Shown: one piece after another, positions 22,296-34,856 of the stretch | How positions within the stretch are numbered: position 1 is the stretch's first letter | Layout of the letters: every line of letters starts with the position of its first letter | Assembly (NCBI GenBank): GCA_033961575.1 | Contig: CM066735.1 | Coordinates: forward strand, 38,211,501-38,275,500 | Origin: Aselliscus stoliczkanus | Lineage: Eukaryota > Chordata > Mammalia > Chiroptera > Hipposideridae | DNA: 64,000 bases | Direction: 5' to 3' | Notes under the pieces: generated by a model | The model's database searches: none | The model's input: the letters and a program-made list of their open reading frames with translations, nothing else | What the model was told of the DNA's origin: nothing | Made by a program: the position numbers and the translations under genes

Positions 22296-25203
22296 CATTC
22301 CCCCACAAGTCATGCCAGTGGTAGATGCTCCGCAAATTTTGAACTTCTATTAAAATAGACAAGCAAATATGCTTTTTTTAGATCATTTTGCTATTGTAGA
22401 ATTTTTCTACAGTCGTTATTAGCCGCTATCATTTATTTGTCTTATATTTGTATGTTTATAAATAAAACAATTATTTAAGAATATCCTAAATTACAAGGAA
22501 GATTATTGTATAATTCAACCAACACTCTGCTGTAGTTTAAATGACAATTTTTCTCCACTGACAGTATAGTTTATTTTACACATTTCAACATTATATTATT
22601 GAATTATAGAATAATCTGAATATGATATTGGACAACTTTTATTTTCTACTAACATCTATGAAATTATTTTTCTTGTTGATATAGATGAAGCTTTTGCTCT
22701 GATTGTATGCATTTTTAATTACATGGTTAATACTATTATGCAAATCCACATATCATATACCTTATATAAGGGTTGAACACATTCAAGACATTTTCTTAAA
22801 TAAGATGAACAAACCAAATTAAGACTACCTATAGATTTTGGATTTGCTCTTCCAAATTGGCTGGGAACCAAATATATTTGGTCACTGAAAATTACCAAAA
22901 ACATTTTCTTAAATAAATTTTAAAAAATCTCTAAATTGTTTGATGATAATGTTAAATGACCATAGTTGGTATGAACCCTTTTCTTTATTTGCTTTGATAC
23001 TGGTATTGGAGGAAGAGCCCTGGTTATCTATTTAAAAAAAAAACAGGAAAATAAAATTTCTGGCTTCTCTCTGTCTTCTCATTCATTCACCTGTTAGCTG
23101 ACTAATGAGGTTAAACATAGGAATTGATCATGAACTGAATTCCTTCCTCTTCTTTTATTTTAGAAGTATGTATATAAAAACCATCCTTCTATGCTCCTTC
23201 TCTATGCTTTATGGTTTCTATGAAAAACAGAACATAAGCATGGGTCTGAAGTGCTGACTCACAAGAAGCAAATGATAAAAAGAGCTAGCTTACCCACGGA
23301 CCTCTCTGCCTAATAATGGGGCTCAGTCAACTCTGGGAAATTTCTTTTGTTTCCATACTCAAGCCACATTCTGAGACATCTGTTACATTGGGAATGAAAA
23401 TAAGATTTTTGTCCTGTACATGATTTTTGTGTTTTTTTTTTTGATTTCTCAATTAGTTCGAAACTTGTATGGAAGAGTGTTATATATGGAGGCTCCTCAA
23501 ATTTCATAATAGGAGTAAATACATTTCAATGAGAGCATGTAAATATTTATGATATAGTCAGCATTGCCCTTGACACTATGGGAAGAAAATAAAGTATATA
23601 ATATTTCCTAATCCCAAGTCACTTAAAATTTCACTGAATGAAAGCTGATGTATACGAAGCAAATGGAGATTGTGAATATATTAAGCAAATGTGAATATAT
23701 TAAGAATTTAGAAGGCAGTTTTAGAAGGCAATTTTATATAAGTTTATCTAAGGGTGACTTAGATAAGGCTAGCATAGATAGAGGGCAGAAGAAGCATTTT
23801 CCAGATTAGATGAAATTATAGGATCACGGTTAATGAGTTGTGGTTGATTGTTCTGGAGAGATGGATAACCCCTGCCTGACTGCAATGGAATAAAGCTTTA
23901 TTCCTGGTCAAAGATAATTATCAAAATGGCGAACTATATTTATTAGTACCATGAAGTGAAAGTGAAAGATATCTGTCTATCTATCTATCTATCTTTGTGA
24001 GCATAATTCGTTCTGGAAACAAACTACTCGTGTTACAAGACATCACTCTTTTACCACATAAAATGCATTAGACATGTTTACTCGTCTTGCAGAACACTCA
24101 CAAACTACATTACTCACAATCCAAGGTTTTACTATATATTATATGAGTGTGTGTGTATAATATATATTATATATGTATATAGGTATATAAAATATATGTA
24201 TATAGTCATCTCCCCTTGGCTCTGAATTTGATATACTACTATGATATGATTCCACATTATTTAGTTGTATTTCTATTGTATGTGGTTTGACAGAAAATAA
24301 TCTATCCTTGCAACGCTTTTGCAAAAAGACATTTACCAAAGAGTTTTTTCTAAATTCAGACTAGGCTAAAACCCCATGATGAAAAAGTGTAATATGCCCA
24401 AAAGATTATTTTTTGTACATCACTATTAAGGACTTAATATTATATATTTCCCTATAATGGATATATATGATAGCATTGAAGAAAGGGAAACCTTTGAGAT
24501 CTTTGTAATGTTATTTTCAAACCGAAACATTTTCATTCTAATTTGTGCACGTACTTACTTGTTGCACTGAAAAGCCTCATTGGTCCTGCACTGAGTTACA
24601 ATACTTACAGTAGACTTTAATTTTGATCACTTCAGGCATGAGCATATATATGATGAAGTGTTATCACAGATGACAAGATGGTGATAAATACGAAGTGAAA
24701 ACAGCCTTCCAATTTGGTAGACAGTTTTCTATTATGCTTACTTGGCTCATACTGTAAGCTCACAGAACGAGTGGCAGCCTAATTAATCATAAGCATCATG
24801 GGGTAATTTGTTGTGACAGAATACCATGTGCACTCTTTAAATGCAGTGACTTTTTCATCCCTTTAATCTTAGTTACTTTCTTTTGTGATTCTTGTCTACC
24901 AAATCTGAGGATAACCCAACAATAGAAAACAAGAATTATCAGTCATGCCTTTAGAGATTTATATAAAAGCACCTAGAGATCTTCCTCATTAGAAATTTGG
25001 GAAACATAAATAATTTCACCAAATGACACTGAAATAATCTACTTTTATAAATCATAAGGCACTGTATATTTAATTACCCACAAACAGTATGATGATGATG
25101 ATGATGATGAAGGTGTTAAACAGGCTATGTATCATTATAACTTTTACTGAAATTAAATACTATAATATTAAATACAGAGGATTCACTAAATAATACAATG
25201 ACT
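22296..25203. other. Unassigned sequence
   Basis: No family recognised across about 2.9 kb except simple repeats: (CTAT)n at about 23968-23995, TA-rich at about 24135-24200, and (GAT)n at about 25086-25110. Positions 24530-24850 read as single-copy DNA with several homeodomain-type cores such as CTAATTAATCAT. Confidence 0.4.
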
Positions 25204-25339
25204 TTTTTTTTTTTTAAGCTGAGTCATCCTGCCACCTTTTGGCGTTCAGCTCAAGCCGGGAATCGAACTGGTGATCCTGTTGCTCAGAGCTCGTAATCTT
25301 GAGTGAACTCTTAACCAACTGAGCCACTCGGCTGGCCCT
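25204..25339 (-). mobile_element. Short tRNA-derived SINE, subfamily with GAGCTC motif
   Basis: Minus-strand head GGGCCAGCCGAGTGGCTCAG then TTGGTTAAGAG, a B-box-like GGTTCGATTCC (read from GGAATCGAAC), and an A-tail represented by T14 on the plus strand. It differs from the long family after the A-box and matches the copy at 30331-30481. Confidence 0.88.
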
Positions 25340-25549
25340 TACAAGGGCATTTTTCACAATATTTGGACAAAAACTCGAGTATAAGTTATATGTAAGAATA
25401 TGAACTATTACATTTTGTATACACATTTTTTTTCCAAAACATTTTTTTTTTAAATTTAGAGCTGCCTTATTAATTCATTCATCCAGTAGTTTAATAGCTT
25501 GACTTGGAGCTTTAGCAATTACAGTTAACTTGTGCATTTCTTAAAGCAT

Positions 25550-25745
25550 TCCAGTGGAGCTGTGGACATGTGAATGGTTAGTTTCAGACAATCCTGACTC
25601 TGAATCCTGACTATTACTTACCCATTTAACCACAAGCAGGCTACTTAATTTCTATAAAGGCCTCATATTCCCCAGCATGAATATTAAAAGCAGCCATTCC
25701 ATCAAAACCCTAGCATCCAGTAGGGGCATACTAAAAAAGAATCAC
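25550..25745 (+). mobile_element. MIR SINE fragment
   Basis: Weak MIR order: AATCCTGACTCTGAATCCTG, ACTATTACTTACCC, AACCACAAGCAGGCTACTTA, ATTTCTATAAAGGCCTCA. Strongly diverged. Confidence 0.5.
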
Positions 25746-26049
25746 TTGTCCAGAGACTTTGTATTTTGAGATATTTATAAATAAATGATAATTGTGTAGG
25801 TAAATGATAAAAACAGTTAAGGAATAGTTTGGGTTGTTAGTAATAGAAAAATCACAAGAAGAGTGTGTTATACAAGTATCAGAATATATTTTTGTGGCAA
25901 TTAAAAGAAATCCAGAATTAAGCGCACCAGTGCTGGGACATCAAGAAAAAGATAACAAAGAGGCAAATGACCATTTTCAGGGGTAAATAAATGATGCTTT
26001 TACTTTAAACCCTGAAGCATTAGATCTAAATGAGGATGTCATACAAAAC

Positions 26050-26290
26050 ATGTCAATATATTTGATAAGTTAAATAAAATGGCAAATTATAAGGAAAATA
26101 AAAATGACTCATAAAAATAGAAAACTGTAATAATTTCATTATTAAAATATTGATACAATAGCCAAAATCTTATCATCTTGAGAACTTAAAGGTCATTTTT
26201 CTTCAATAGTGAGTTCTAACAAATATTTGAGAAGTACTTTCAATTCTAAAAAAATTATTATACAGTAGTGAAAAAAGAACATATCCTAAT
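26050..26290 (+). mobile_element. Old L1 ORF2 fragment
   Basis: GATAAGTTAAATAAAATGGC, then a degraded middle, then GTGAGTTCTAACAAATATTT matches the sense order of mid-ORF2 in old L1s. No frame survives. It may be the upstream part of the L1 seen from 28090, separated by later insertions. Confidence 0.5.
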
Positions 26291-26493
26291 GTATTTTTAT
26301 GAGAGTAAATAGTTTCAATGGATAAAATTTTTCAAATAAGAACCAGTCTTTATACCTGCAAAAAATTAATAGTAATGAGGAATCATTTTGTAATGGTTCT
26401 GTTACGTCAATCACACTTAGTTTAAGAAGGTCAGAAAACATGCATTGTAATAAAATAGCCTCATGTTTTTTAAAATTAAAAGAAGAGGTTTTA

Positions 26494-26827
26494 GGGCCTG
26501 CTGAGTGGCGCTTTAGTTGGGAGTTGGCTTGGGATATCAGCTTTGAGCAGCGGGGTCCCAGTTCAGATCCCACATGAGGGCCAGTGATGCTGCACCCTCT
26601 GCAGCTAAGATGGTGAACTGCAGCTCGACCTGAAACGGCTGCTCTGAGTTGCCAGCAATGGCATGGGCTGCAGTGGGGTTGGCTGATGGCAGGCGTGAGC
26701 TTTCCTGAGCTGCTGTGAACTGCAGTGAGCAGCCGTCCAATGGCCTGTGGGAAGAGCACAATGATGATACCAACATGGGCCAGTGAAGTGACATCCTCCA
26801 CAACTAGACTGAAGAACAAAAAAAAAA
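26494..26827 (+). mobile_element. tRNA-derived SINE, about 334 bp, truncated tail
   Basis: Starts GGGCCTGCTGAGTGGCGC and has a B-box-like GTTCAGATCCCACATGAG. It ends ACTAGACTGAAGAAC plus poly-A, so it lacks the CCCC-rich tandem tail and AATAAA of the fullest copies. The target duplication is strong: AAAGAAGAGGTTTTAG (26478-26493) against AAAGAAGAGGTTGTAG (26828-26843). Frames at 26286-26819 and 26537-26803 are antisense reads through the SINE. Confidence 0.92.
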
Positions 26828-26843
26828 AAAGAAGAGGTTGTAG

Positions 26844-27345
26844 AGTTCTCTCAGTTAATACAATGATTGATGTCCTATATTAAACCATCTCATATTACTT
26901 AGATAAACCAAAATTAGTCATCATAAGATATTATAAAATTTATATATTTATGGGTTCAGTTCTCTGATATATTTCTTAGGGTATTTACATATGTGCTTAC
27001 TACTGAGAATGACCTGTAGCTTTTCATGCTTACATAGTTACGGATTTATAAGGTAACCTTAGGTTTTCTGAAAAATACAGATTCATGAATATACAATTGG
27101 GAAGAAATGTGGATACCTCAGTGTAATATTACTCTCACTTAAAGAAGAGAAAATTAAGAACTACAGATAAATACCAATTTCCTCAGGGTTATTGTACAAA
27201 TTAATGCAAATTAGATATAAAAATCTCAATTACTTGTACTTGCATCACTCCTTACATCGATTCCCCCAAATTATGGATAAAGGATGTGTTGCTAAATTCA
27301 TACTAATCATTCTTAAGATAAATAGTAAAGCCAGAAGTAAATATA
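26844..27345. other. Unassigned sequence
   Basis: No family recognised. It may be part of the degraded L1 region spanning 26-30 kb. Confidence 0.35.
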
Positions 27346-27347
27346 TA

Positions 27348-27479
27348 CCGGGTGTGCCAAAAAAATGTGTACACATTTTAAGAAAGGAAAAAACTGTATT
27401 AAAATTGTAATACTCAACATATACCGATAACAAAAGATGAATACAAGTCATGTGTATACGTGTTTTTGATACCCCCCAG
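27348..27479 (-). mobile_element. Non-autonomous mariner-like element, copy 2
   Basis: The left TIR is CCGGGTGTGCCAAAAAAATG then TGTACACATTTTAAGAAAGG. The right end is the inverted relative CACGTGTTTTTGATACCCCC CCAG, read as GTATACGTGTTTTTGATACC on the plus strand. TA flanks both sides (27346-27347 and 27480-27481). At 132 bp it is the smallest copy here. Its ATACCGATAACAAAAGATGA segment is the reverse of the 3' UTR seen at 61801-61857, so the family 3' end is on the left. Confidence 0.88.
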
Positions 27480-28089
27480 TATATTGTCTCTCCAATTTTA
27501 TCTCTTATTATGTTATACAAATAAGATGATTCATGAAATATTTGATAATATACACTTTTAAGATGGATTTTTCCCTTGATATCAATGTGCGTTTTTCTAT
27601 TATTTTAGCAGTAGATATATGTTGTTTGTTTTATATAAAGAAAAAGTTTCCTGTTATAGTATGTTAAGAGAATTGTGCTTTATTTATCCATTTATTTTTT
27701 AACAGTTTATTTTCTCTTCAGCATCTGTGGATATTGACTTTTATCAAGACACACTTTGGATTTTATTGAGGTTTTCACATATTTTTCTCTTTAATTATTA
27801 TGATAAATTGCATACACAAATTTCCTAATATGAAGTCACTCCTGCATGCTTAAGTAACCCAATTTGGTCATGGTATATTAGTTTTTAATAACACAGATGA
27901 ATTCTATTTGCTAATATTTTATTGTTTTAGAATTTATGCAGCTATAACTAAAATTGATCTATAGTGCATTTTTCAAAGATATATTCCTTGGAACATTATT
28001 TATTTTGTAGTAGCTATTAAGTTTACGAAGTTATTTTTTTACCTTAGTTCAGGAAATTTCTAAGAAAATTATGTGAAGGAATAAATAGT

Positions 28090-30140
28090 AATAATAATAA
28101 TGATAATCTCTTAAGCAATAAAATAATTTAATAGGAAATAAAATTTATACTCATAAATAAATAACTCTCACATACACAAGCAATAACAAATAAAGATTAT
28201 AAATTAGAGAACTCATTATTTACAATAGCAATAAAGAAGATTAAAAACATTTAAAAATTTATCAAGGAATGTGAGGAAATTTTAAACACTCACCAAAAAT
28301 ACAGAAATTGACACGAATGTATGGCAAAAACATTCTTCTTGGATTAGATGATGTAACAGCGTAAAACTGAGAATTCTTACTAAGTTAAATTATAAATTGA
28401 ACATTATTCCAACACCCCCCCACACACAATAAGCCTACTTATAGAGCTGACCAATTTTAAGGAGCATATTAAAAACAGAATAGGCCCTCCCCAAAATTTT
28501 AACAAAACCTTTTTTGATTAAAAAGAAGCTATAAATTAGGACTGTCCTACCATATATTAACACATAATCAAATGCTTCTTTTTTTTTTTTTTTTTTTTCT
28601 TTTAAGGGCAGTGTCACTGGCCCTCACATGTGAGACCGAACTGGGGCCGCTGGCTTCCCAAGCCAGCGCTTAACCACCACGCCACTCGGCCAGCCCTCAA
28701 ATGCTTCTTTAATTGAAACATCATGAAATGGCAACCAATGAATTACTATGGAAAATCCAGAGAATTTACAGAAATTTAGCACATGATTAAGTGGGTGTCT
28801 TAGATCACTAGGACAAGGATAAACACTTACGATGCATTGTGCAGAAACAAGTGGATAGTCATTTACAGAATTAGTTGAATTAGACTTATAATTCACATTG
28901 CAAATGCTAATTAACCCAGGCAGATGAGAGATTTAAATAAAAATAAGTAAATAAATGAATCGTACAAATTCCAAAAGAAAACAATGGCTACTTCTTTGGA
29001 AAGATAAACTGTGACTTAAAATCCAGATTAAAAAGTAGAAAAGAAACATATCTGAGTATGTAAAAACACAAAAGCAATGTACTGAATAACAACACAAAAC
29101 AAAACACAGTGTCAAATGATAAATGACAAAAAGGTAGCAAATCTTTTCAACAGATCACAGTCACAGGCCACTCTGGTCCCTAACACACAAAGAACTTTTC
29201 AATATTGAGGGAAAAATAAAATTAATTAAAATAAATTAAAAATAAATAAATAAATAAATTGGGTAAAAGACATAAACAAATAATTCACAAAACAAAATGT
29301 AAAAATGGAATTAAAGAAGAAAAGATGTTCTATCTCACCAGTAATCAAATTACTTAAAATTGAAAGAAAACCCCATCTCTCATTCCTCAGATTAGTAACA
29401 TTTCACCTGGGTTCACCAAGCACTGGTGTGAATGTGAGGAAGTACAAACTCTGGTACATAACTGGTGAGAGTCCAAATTGGAACACATATTTTGGAGAGT
29501 ATTTTAGTAATATCTAATAGACTTTAAATGTGTATACATATCCTAGCAATTTTACTTTAATTTTTTTACCTTTGAGAGAGACTCACTCCTGTGCATGAGA
29601 CACAAGGTTTTTTTATTTTATCACAGATTGTAACAGTGAAAAAAAAATAGAATAACTATAATTATCCTTTAGTACAAATGGATAAGCTGTATTTTTTTCA
29701 CACTAGCAATATACTACTGCAGTTAAAATAAATGAAAGATTCACTTGTATCAACATGATAGATCACAAAAGTATAATATTGAGTCCCAAAAATAATTTTC
29801 CAATGGATATGAACTATATGTTGCCATTAATATAAAATTTAACGATGAAAAATAAAAGTGTGTACATTTATATGCATACCTACATATGCAGCAAATATAT
29901 AAAAATATATGAGATATTTTTAGACACCAACTTAAGAGTAGTAGTATTATAGAAGTTAGTAGGAAGGTTATGCTGGCAATGTATTGTTATATTTTTATGT
30001 TCTTAAAGTGAAAAAAAAAGCTGTGAAACAAGCACTGATAAATGTTATCTTTTGAGCTTCTCCAGCAAGTATAAAAAAATACCATTTTCTGCACTTTTCT
30101 GTGTACTTGAAATATTCCATAATTAAAACATATAAATTAT
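28090..30140 (+). mobile_element. Old L1 (L1M-type), 3' part of ORF2 and 3' end
   Basis: Sense L1 order is readable across 2 kb: TTATTTACAATAGCAATAAAG near 28218, GAGGAAATTTTAAACACT near 28272, CTATCTCACCAGTAATCAAA near 29330, GTGAATGTGAGGAAGTAC near 29427, and a 3' end with TACTTGAAATATTCCATAAT near 30105. Reading frames are destroyed by stops and indels. A head-only SINE interrupts it at 28581-28696. The A-rich tract around 29218-29262 is (AAAT)n. Confidence 0.65.
28581..28696 (-). mobile_element. Head-only tRNA SINE
   Basis: Minus-strand head GGGCTGGCCGAGTGGCGTGG with TGGTTAAGCGCTGGCTTGGG, a B-box-like GGTCTCACATG region, ending at GACACTGCCCTT and a long A-tail (T-rich on the plus strand). 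The target duplication TCAAATGCTTCTT occurs at 28568-28580 and 28697-28709. The exact 13-bp match suggests a fairly recent insertion into the old L1. Confidence 0.93.
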
Positions 30141-30330
30141 GTGTCATAGTGTTATCCTCAAAACCTCATATTTATAAATATATTATTATGGCCACATTAT
30201 GAAATCATTTTTTAATTCTAATTCTTATTTAATTGCTGTCTAAAGTTGATATACATATAATGCAATAACTCTAACATAATAAAATAATCTTGCTTCTCTG
30301 TTTCCCAAGAAACATTTATTTATCAAATTT

Positions 30331-30481
30331 TTTTTTAGCTGAGCCATCCTGTCACCTGTTGGCAGTTGAGCTTAGCCGCAGTCCAGCTCGGGCTGGACAT
30401 CAAACTGCTATTGCTCAGAGCTCAGCTCGCACTCTTGAGCGAGCTCTTAACCAACTGAGCCACTCGACTGGCCCTTATATA
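30331..30481 (-). mobile_element. Short tRNA-derived SINE, GAGCTC subfamily
   Basis: Same subfamily as 25204-25339, with GGGCCAGTCGAGTGGCTCAG as head and GAGCTCGCTCAAGAGTGCGA after the A-box. It ends in GGATGGCTCAGCT plus A-tail. The target duplication TATCAAATTT occurs at 30321-30330 and 30482-30491. Confidence 0.9.
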
Positions 30482-30491
30482 TATCAAATTT

Positions 30492-33049
30492 TAACAGTAG
30501 ATTTTTAAAGTATCCTTTCTTCAGGCTGTGAAATGTCAAAGTTCATCTTGATATGGGAATTCCCAACATGACAGGATTTTCTAATTTGTAATGCGAGGTG
30601 TTAGAGCAGAAGTTATGGCTTGATTCTTAGAATTGTCAATGTGAGAAAATGAAAAAGGTGAATACACGAATAGGTTGCTACTCAAAAATGCCAAACATAA
30701 TGCAATTTGGGAGAAAAATAGCTTCTGTACAGCTCATTTTTTTCCATTATAGTCTAAAAATTTTCCAAATACTGTTTCCTCTAATAACAAGTAGATCAAA
30801 ATAAATTATTTCAATTTTAACCTGTGCCAGATATGTAATATAGTTGCTTTTAAGGGCAAGATTTAAGACTTTTTTGTTGTTGTTTAAACTGTAAATTTCC
30901 CCTTTATGTTGGAAATTCAAGTTTGCCTTTGAGGCAAAGGATACTGGTATAGGAAAATCGGTAGTAGGTATGGGACAAGCTACTTCAGCAAGCCCCATAA
31001 ATTTAACTATACATCAGGTTCTAGGGAAAGTTAAGTGAAAAAGTACAAAAGAACAATTTTTGATTAGGATTTTAAATTTTTGTTAAAATAAAATATGTGA
31101 ATCTGTATTTAAAACTGTGTGTCTTAAAAGTTTGATTATTTTTTCTCATCTATATTTGTATATCTGTGTTATGAAAATTGTTAAATTGTTTGGCTTTAAT
31201 GGGAGTGGTATAGATATGTGTGTGTGTGTGTTTTCACACTATTGTCCTAACATTAGCTCACAGGAGATTGTTTAGATTGATTAGTTCCAGAAGCAGATGT
31301 AGGCTCTGTCTTCCCAATATTTCAAGATGGAGGAATGATTGTGAAAAGAACTAGACCATTGGGTGAGAAAGCTGAAACTGGCTTTGGTTTTCATAGTGGG
31401 GTGTGGTTCAAAAATAAGTCCCCAGACTTTGGGAAGTGTGTTTTGCACCATTGTCATGGTCCTCTTAGGAGCAGTCAGCATCCTTGTGGATGAAATGGGA
31501 TACCTAAAGGTATGTAGTTGATGGTCCTCCAGCCAGTAATCCAGGGAGGAGATTAGTCTCAAAACAGGAAATGGTCTTTTCTTTCTTAGGGGTTTGCAGT
31601 CAGTGGGTCACATATCAGGACTACTTGGAGCTTCTGAATAGATGTCATTTCCCACTGGTGGTAGTGGTGGGGGTGTGGTGTGGGCTGTGGGAGAGGCATG
31701 CAGCCCGGGAGCCTGAGCAGTTTCCAGCGATGGATGTCAGGCTGTGTGTGACAGGGAACTTGCTAAAGATTCCAAGGTTTGGTTTTGCCCAGTGAACTCT
31801 AGGAGTAGCTACTTATAATAGAATTTATATGCTACTCTGTGTTGAAGTTTCTTGTAGAATTCATAAGCATTCAGAAATGTGCAATTAAAAATTCAATCCT
31901 GAGAGGAGTTCTCCTTTTGTCCTGAAAGCAGAAAGCTGGAAAGAGGACCCATCATTCCTGTGCTAACAACGAGAAAGAGACACAAAAACTATGAAATCAT
32001 GACGTTTTTGGAACCCATCAGAGATATGTGGCACAATGAAGAATTCTGAATTCTGAAATAGGACAGGTACCTCTAGAAGAGGGAGCATGTGCAGATCAGC
32101 TCATTGTGGCAGAGAATATGAGAAAGAGGTTCCATCATCAAATTACTAAGAATAAATGAGATGAAATTAAATGTCTGGCTAAAGGCCTGGTGTGGGCTAT
32201 TATGATGATAGGGAACCATCTGGAGCCCCACACATTGTATGTGGGAAGTCTGTAGTCAGTAGAAATTTCTTTTCCACAAATCTTCCCTTAGTGCACATGA
32301 GAAAGATTGGGGATAGGGCAGAACATTAGACATTGGAGTTTGTAACTTATCTCATTCATCATTTATGTGTTTAGTTTATAGATCTAGACTCTGGAATCTG
32401 CCTGTCACACGTAACTGCCAAGCTGCCGATTCTATATTGACATGTTCCACTTTTTCCTGTGATAAATACCCCTGAAGATCATGACATGCTCCTTTAGCTT
32501 ATGCTCTCCCTATGGGACTAATTAAAATTATGACAATTTTGTTTTTTGTGCCCAAATTCCCCCAGCCATTCTACCTATTCACTTCCCTCAGTAAAGATAA
32601 ACTTTTAGGAGCTAGTCTATAGATTATTTTCAAAATGGAAATATAAAAAATGTGATTCTCTTTTACTTTATTTTTACTTTACAGTCAGATAATCTAAATT
32701 GAAAGTACCTAATGAATTTTTCTCCAACTGTTTGGCATGTGATGCATGAATTTGTTCCATAATTCTAATAAAATCTTTATATTGCATCTCTATGATTTAG
32801 TTTTTAACCACATTGCAATATTCAAACATCACTAAATAATAAGCCTACAAAAGAAATTATTTGCCTCCTCTGATAACTTATATATAGAATATTTCTTGTA
32901 CTCAGACTATTCCTTTTTAGTCAAGCTAAATTAAGATATAAAGTAGGATTAAAAAAGAATTTATAGAAATCTGTAGAATTTTATAGATCATAGAATTATA
33001 ACAGAAAAATCAGTCCATTTCCAAAACCTGCCTATTTTATACTTCAAAT
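30492..33049. other. Unassigned sequence
   Basis: About 2.5 kb with no confident family. Positions 31250-31800 are more GC-balanced and contain a G-rich run (GTGGTAGTGGTGGGGGTGTG) near 31660. Positions 31920-32120 have a purine-rich character seen in some LINE or LTR internal regions, but I cannot place it. Frames at 31281-31562 and 31571-31795 show no recognisable protein. Confidence 0.35.
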
Positions 33050-33960
33050 ATCAATCTTAAATTTATTTTCACCTTCAGCACCACCATTGTAGTTCAGTTA
33101 TCTACCTATTCATCTTAACTTACTATTTATACTCATATTAACTTTTTCCTGCTTCTTTTGTCTCCACAAGTCAACTAGAATAAACATTTTACAATGTAAA
33201 TCTGACTATGCCATCCCTCCTCCACTGTACTGGTGTGTTTCCTTGGTCCTCATCCTTTCCAAACCTGTCCAGAGTCTGGAAAATCCTACATGCCCTGGCC
33301 ACCAGGTTCTGAATATTGTTGAAGTTCCTTCCATCAGTATGATGCAATGTTACAGGACGAGAGTAGTAGAAAAGCAGAAGACACTTTTTATGGTAGAGAT
33401 AAGAGGATCTTAGAATGAATAAGTTTTGCAATGATTAACTAGACTTTGTTTTTCTGTCTGAGGGCTGAGGGGCAGATGTGGCACTGGCACTGGCTTCCTA
33501 AATTTTTCTGATTTCTATGTTATGGTGTAACTCTTACCTCTGTAGCACAGCTGGAAAAGGGGTAACTGAAAACTAGCGGTGTTTAGATTTTACTCTTTTA
33601 GAGTTTCCAGCAGATTTATTAGTGCCCATTATGAAATACCTTTTGCTTAAAATAAATAAACTGGTTTCTATTTTCCTGACTTAACTCTGACTAATACACC
33701 TACTCCTTAAATTTGCTAGTGTATTTCTATTGCTATAAGCATTAAGGCCAAAATCCTCTATATGGTTCTGGTCCACCCTCGTCTTGTCCAAGTCACCCAT
33801 GTTTTGGGATTTTATAACTGCTTAGATCTTCAGATAGGCCATAAACTCAGTTCTAGTTTTATGACATCTGGTAATGATCAGCATGCATAACCCTTCCAGT
33901 GCTGAAATCATTCACTACTTTTTAACATCCTCATTTCCAGGTCACCTGTTACAAACTCTT
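33050..33960 (+). mobile_element. L2 LINE split by an LTR
   Basis: The left part, 33050-33225, ends ATTTTACAATGTAAATCTGA CTATGCCATCCC. The right part, 33699-33960, has CTATAAGCATTAAGGCCAAA then ATCCTCTATATGG and CCAAGTCACCC. Both follow the L2 3'-region order and are collinear across the intervening LTR. Decay is heavy and no frame survives. Confidence 0.65.
33226..33698 (+). mobile_element. Solo ERVL/MaLR-type LTR inside L2
   Basis: Starts TGTACTGGTGTGTTTCCTTG and ends CTGACTTAACTCTGACTAATACA, giving TG...CA ends. AATAAATAAACTGG at 33651-33664, about 40 bp before the end, is a polyadenylation signal placed as in ERVL and MaLR LTRs. Length 473 bp. The flanking pentamers TCCAC and CCTAC are at best a worn 5-bp duplication. 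I cannot name the subfamily. Confidence 0.65.
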
Positions 33961-34771
33961 ATAATAATGGTGCTAGAATTTTCCTTTTAATAATCTCCTA
34001 CTCGGATAATTTCTGTAATTTCCTAATGTCTACCAGAGGAAGTAGAAACATGGTTTTTAAGGCCAATTCTCTATGTTTACTCCTATATATTATATACTTG
34101 TGTGTGTATGTATACTATTTCTTTATTTAATTACATATTAAATTTGGTTATGAGTATTGCAATCCCTTGTATTGTGGTTCCTGGGTTGACTCATCTTGTC
34201 AAAAAAAAATGCAGTATAATGGAAGCTATTATCCTATGTCCTGAAAAAAATATTCTGATGCTATAACTATGGCAAAAACCCACAATCTAATTTTTAAAAA
34301 GTAAGATGTAGAATTGCTTCACTAATCAGATATTTCCAAGACTGACAAAGATAAAAGATTGGGGGAGAGAAGATATTTCAGTTCTTGCAGGACCACCAGG
34401 ACATTCTCTATAATATTTAATAACCCAAATTTCTCATTTATAAGTATCTTAATATCTTATCAAGAAAAGTCATATGAAATGCAATAGTTGAAGGTGCTGC
34501 GGAGCACCAGTCTTAAGTAAAGTGGAGTGTTATTTCATGTACTTCCTCACATAATGTTTTACATAAAACATTAATACTTATAAGTTGAATGATACACTTC
34601 AAACATATGCCATTGTTTTATTCTGAAAACAGTTCTATAAGCTCTGTCTGTCTATAAATTTATATATTTTATATTTATAAATTTTTGGGTAAAACACTTG
34701 AGGCCTGGAATTTTCAATTACTTGTCTAAGGTCAAATATTGTTGGGCATTAAGCCAACTGCCTCTCATTCA
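33961..34771. other. Unassigned AT-rich sequence
   Basis: No feature recognised. Confidence 0.4.
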
Positions 34772-34773
34772 TA

Positions 34774-34854
34774 TTGGGTTTTCAGAAAAGTCATGACTCA
34801 TTTTTGCAACAATAAACATAGAAAAAATATGTCATGACTTTTCCAACAACCCGA
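34774..34854 (-). mobile_element. 81-bp palindromic mariner MITE, copy 2
   Basis: Begins TTGGGTTTTCAGAAAAGTCA and ends GACTTTTCCAACAACCCGA. TA flanks both sides (34772-34773 and 34855-34856). Its loop (CAATAAACATAG) is the approximate reverse complement of the loop in 3574-3654, so the orientation is opposite. The length is identical despite point differences. Confidence 0.9.
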
Positions 34855-34856
34855 TA

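Noticed and set aside
24000..24100. Segment around GTGAGCATAATTCGTTCTGG considered as a DNA-transposon fragment
   Set aside because: It seems familiar from mammalian repeats, but I could not recall the family or find ends, so it is not listed.
26286..26819. 177-aa minus-strand frame
   Set aside because: Antisense read through the SINE at 26494-26827 running into AT-rich flank; no known protein.
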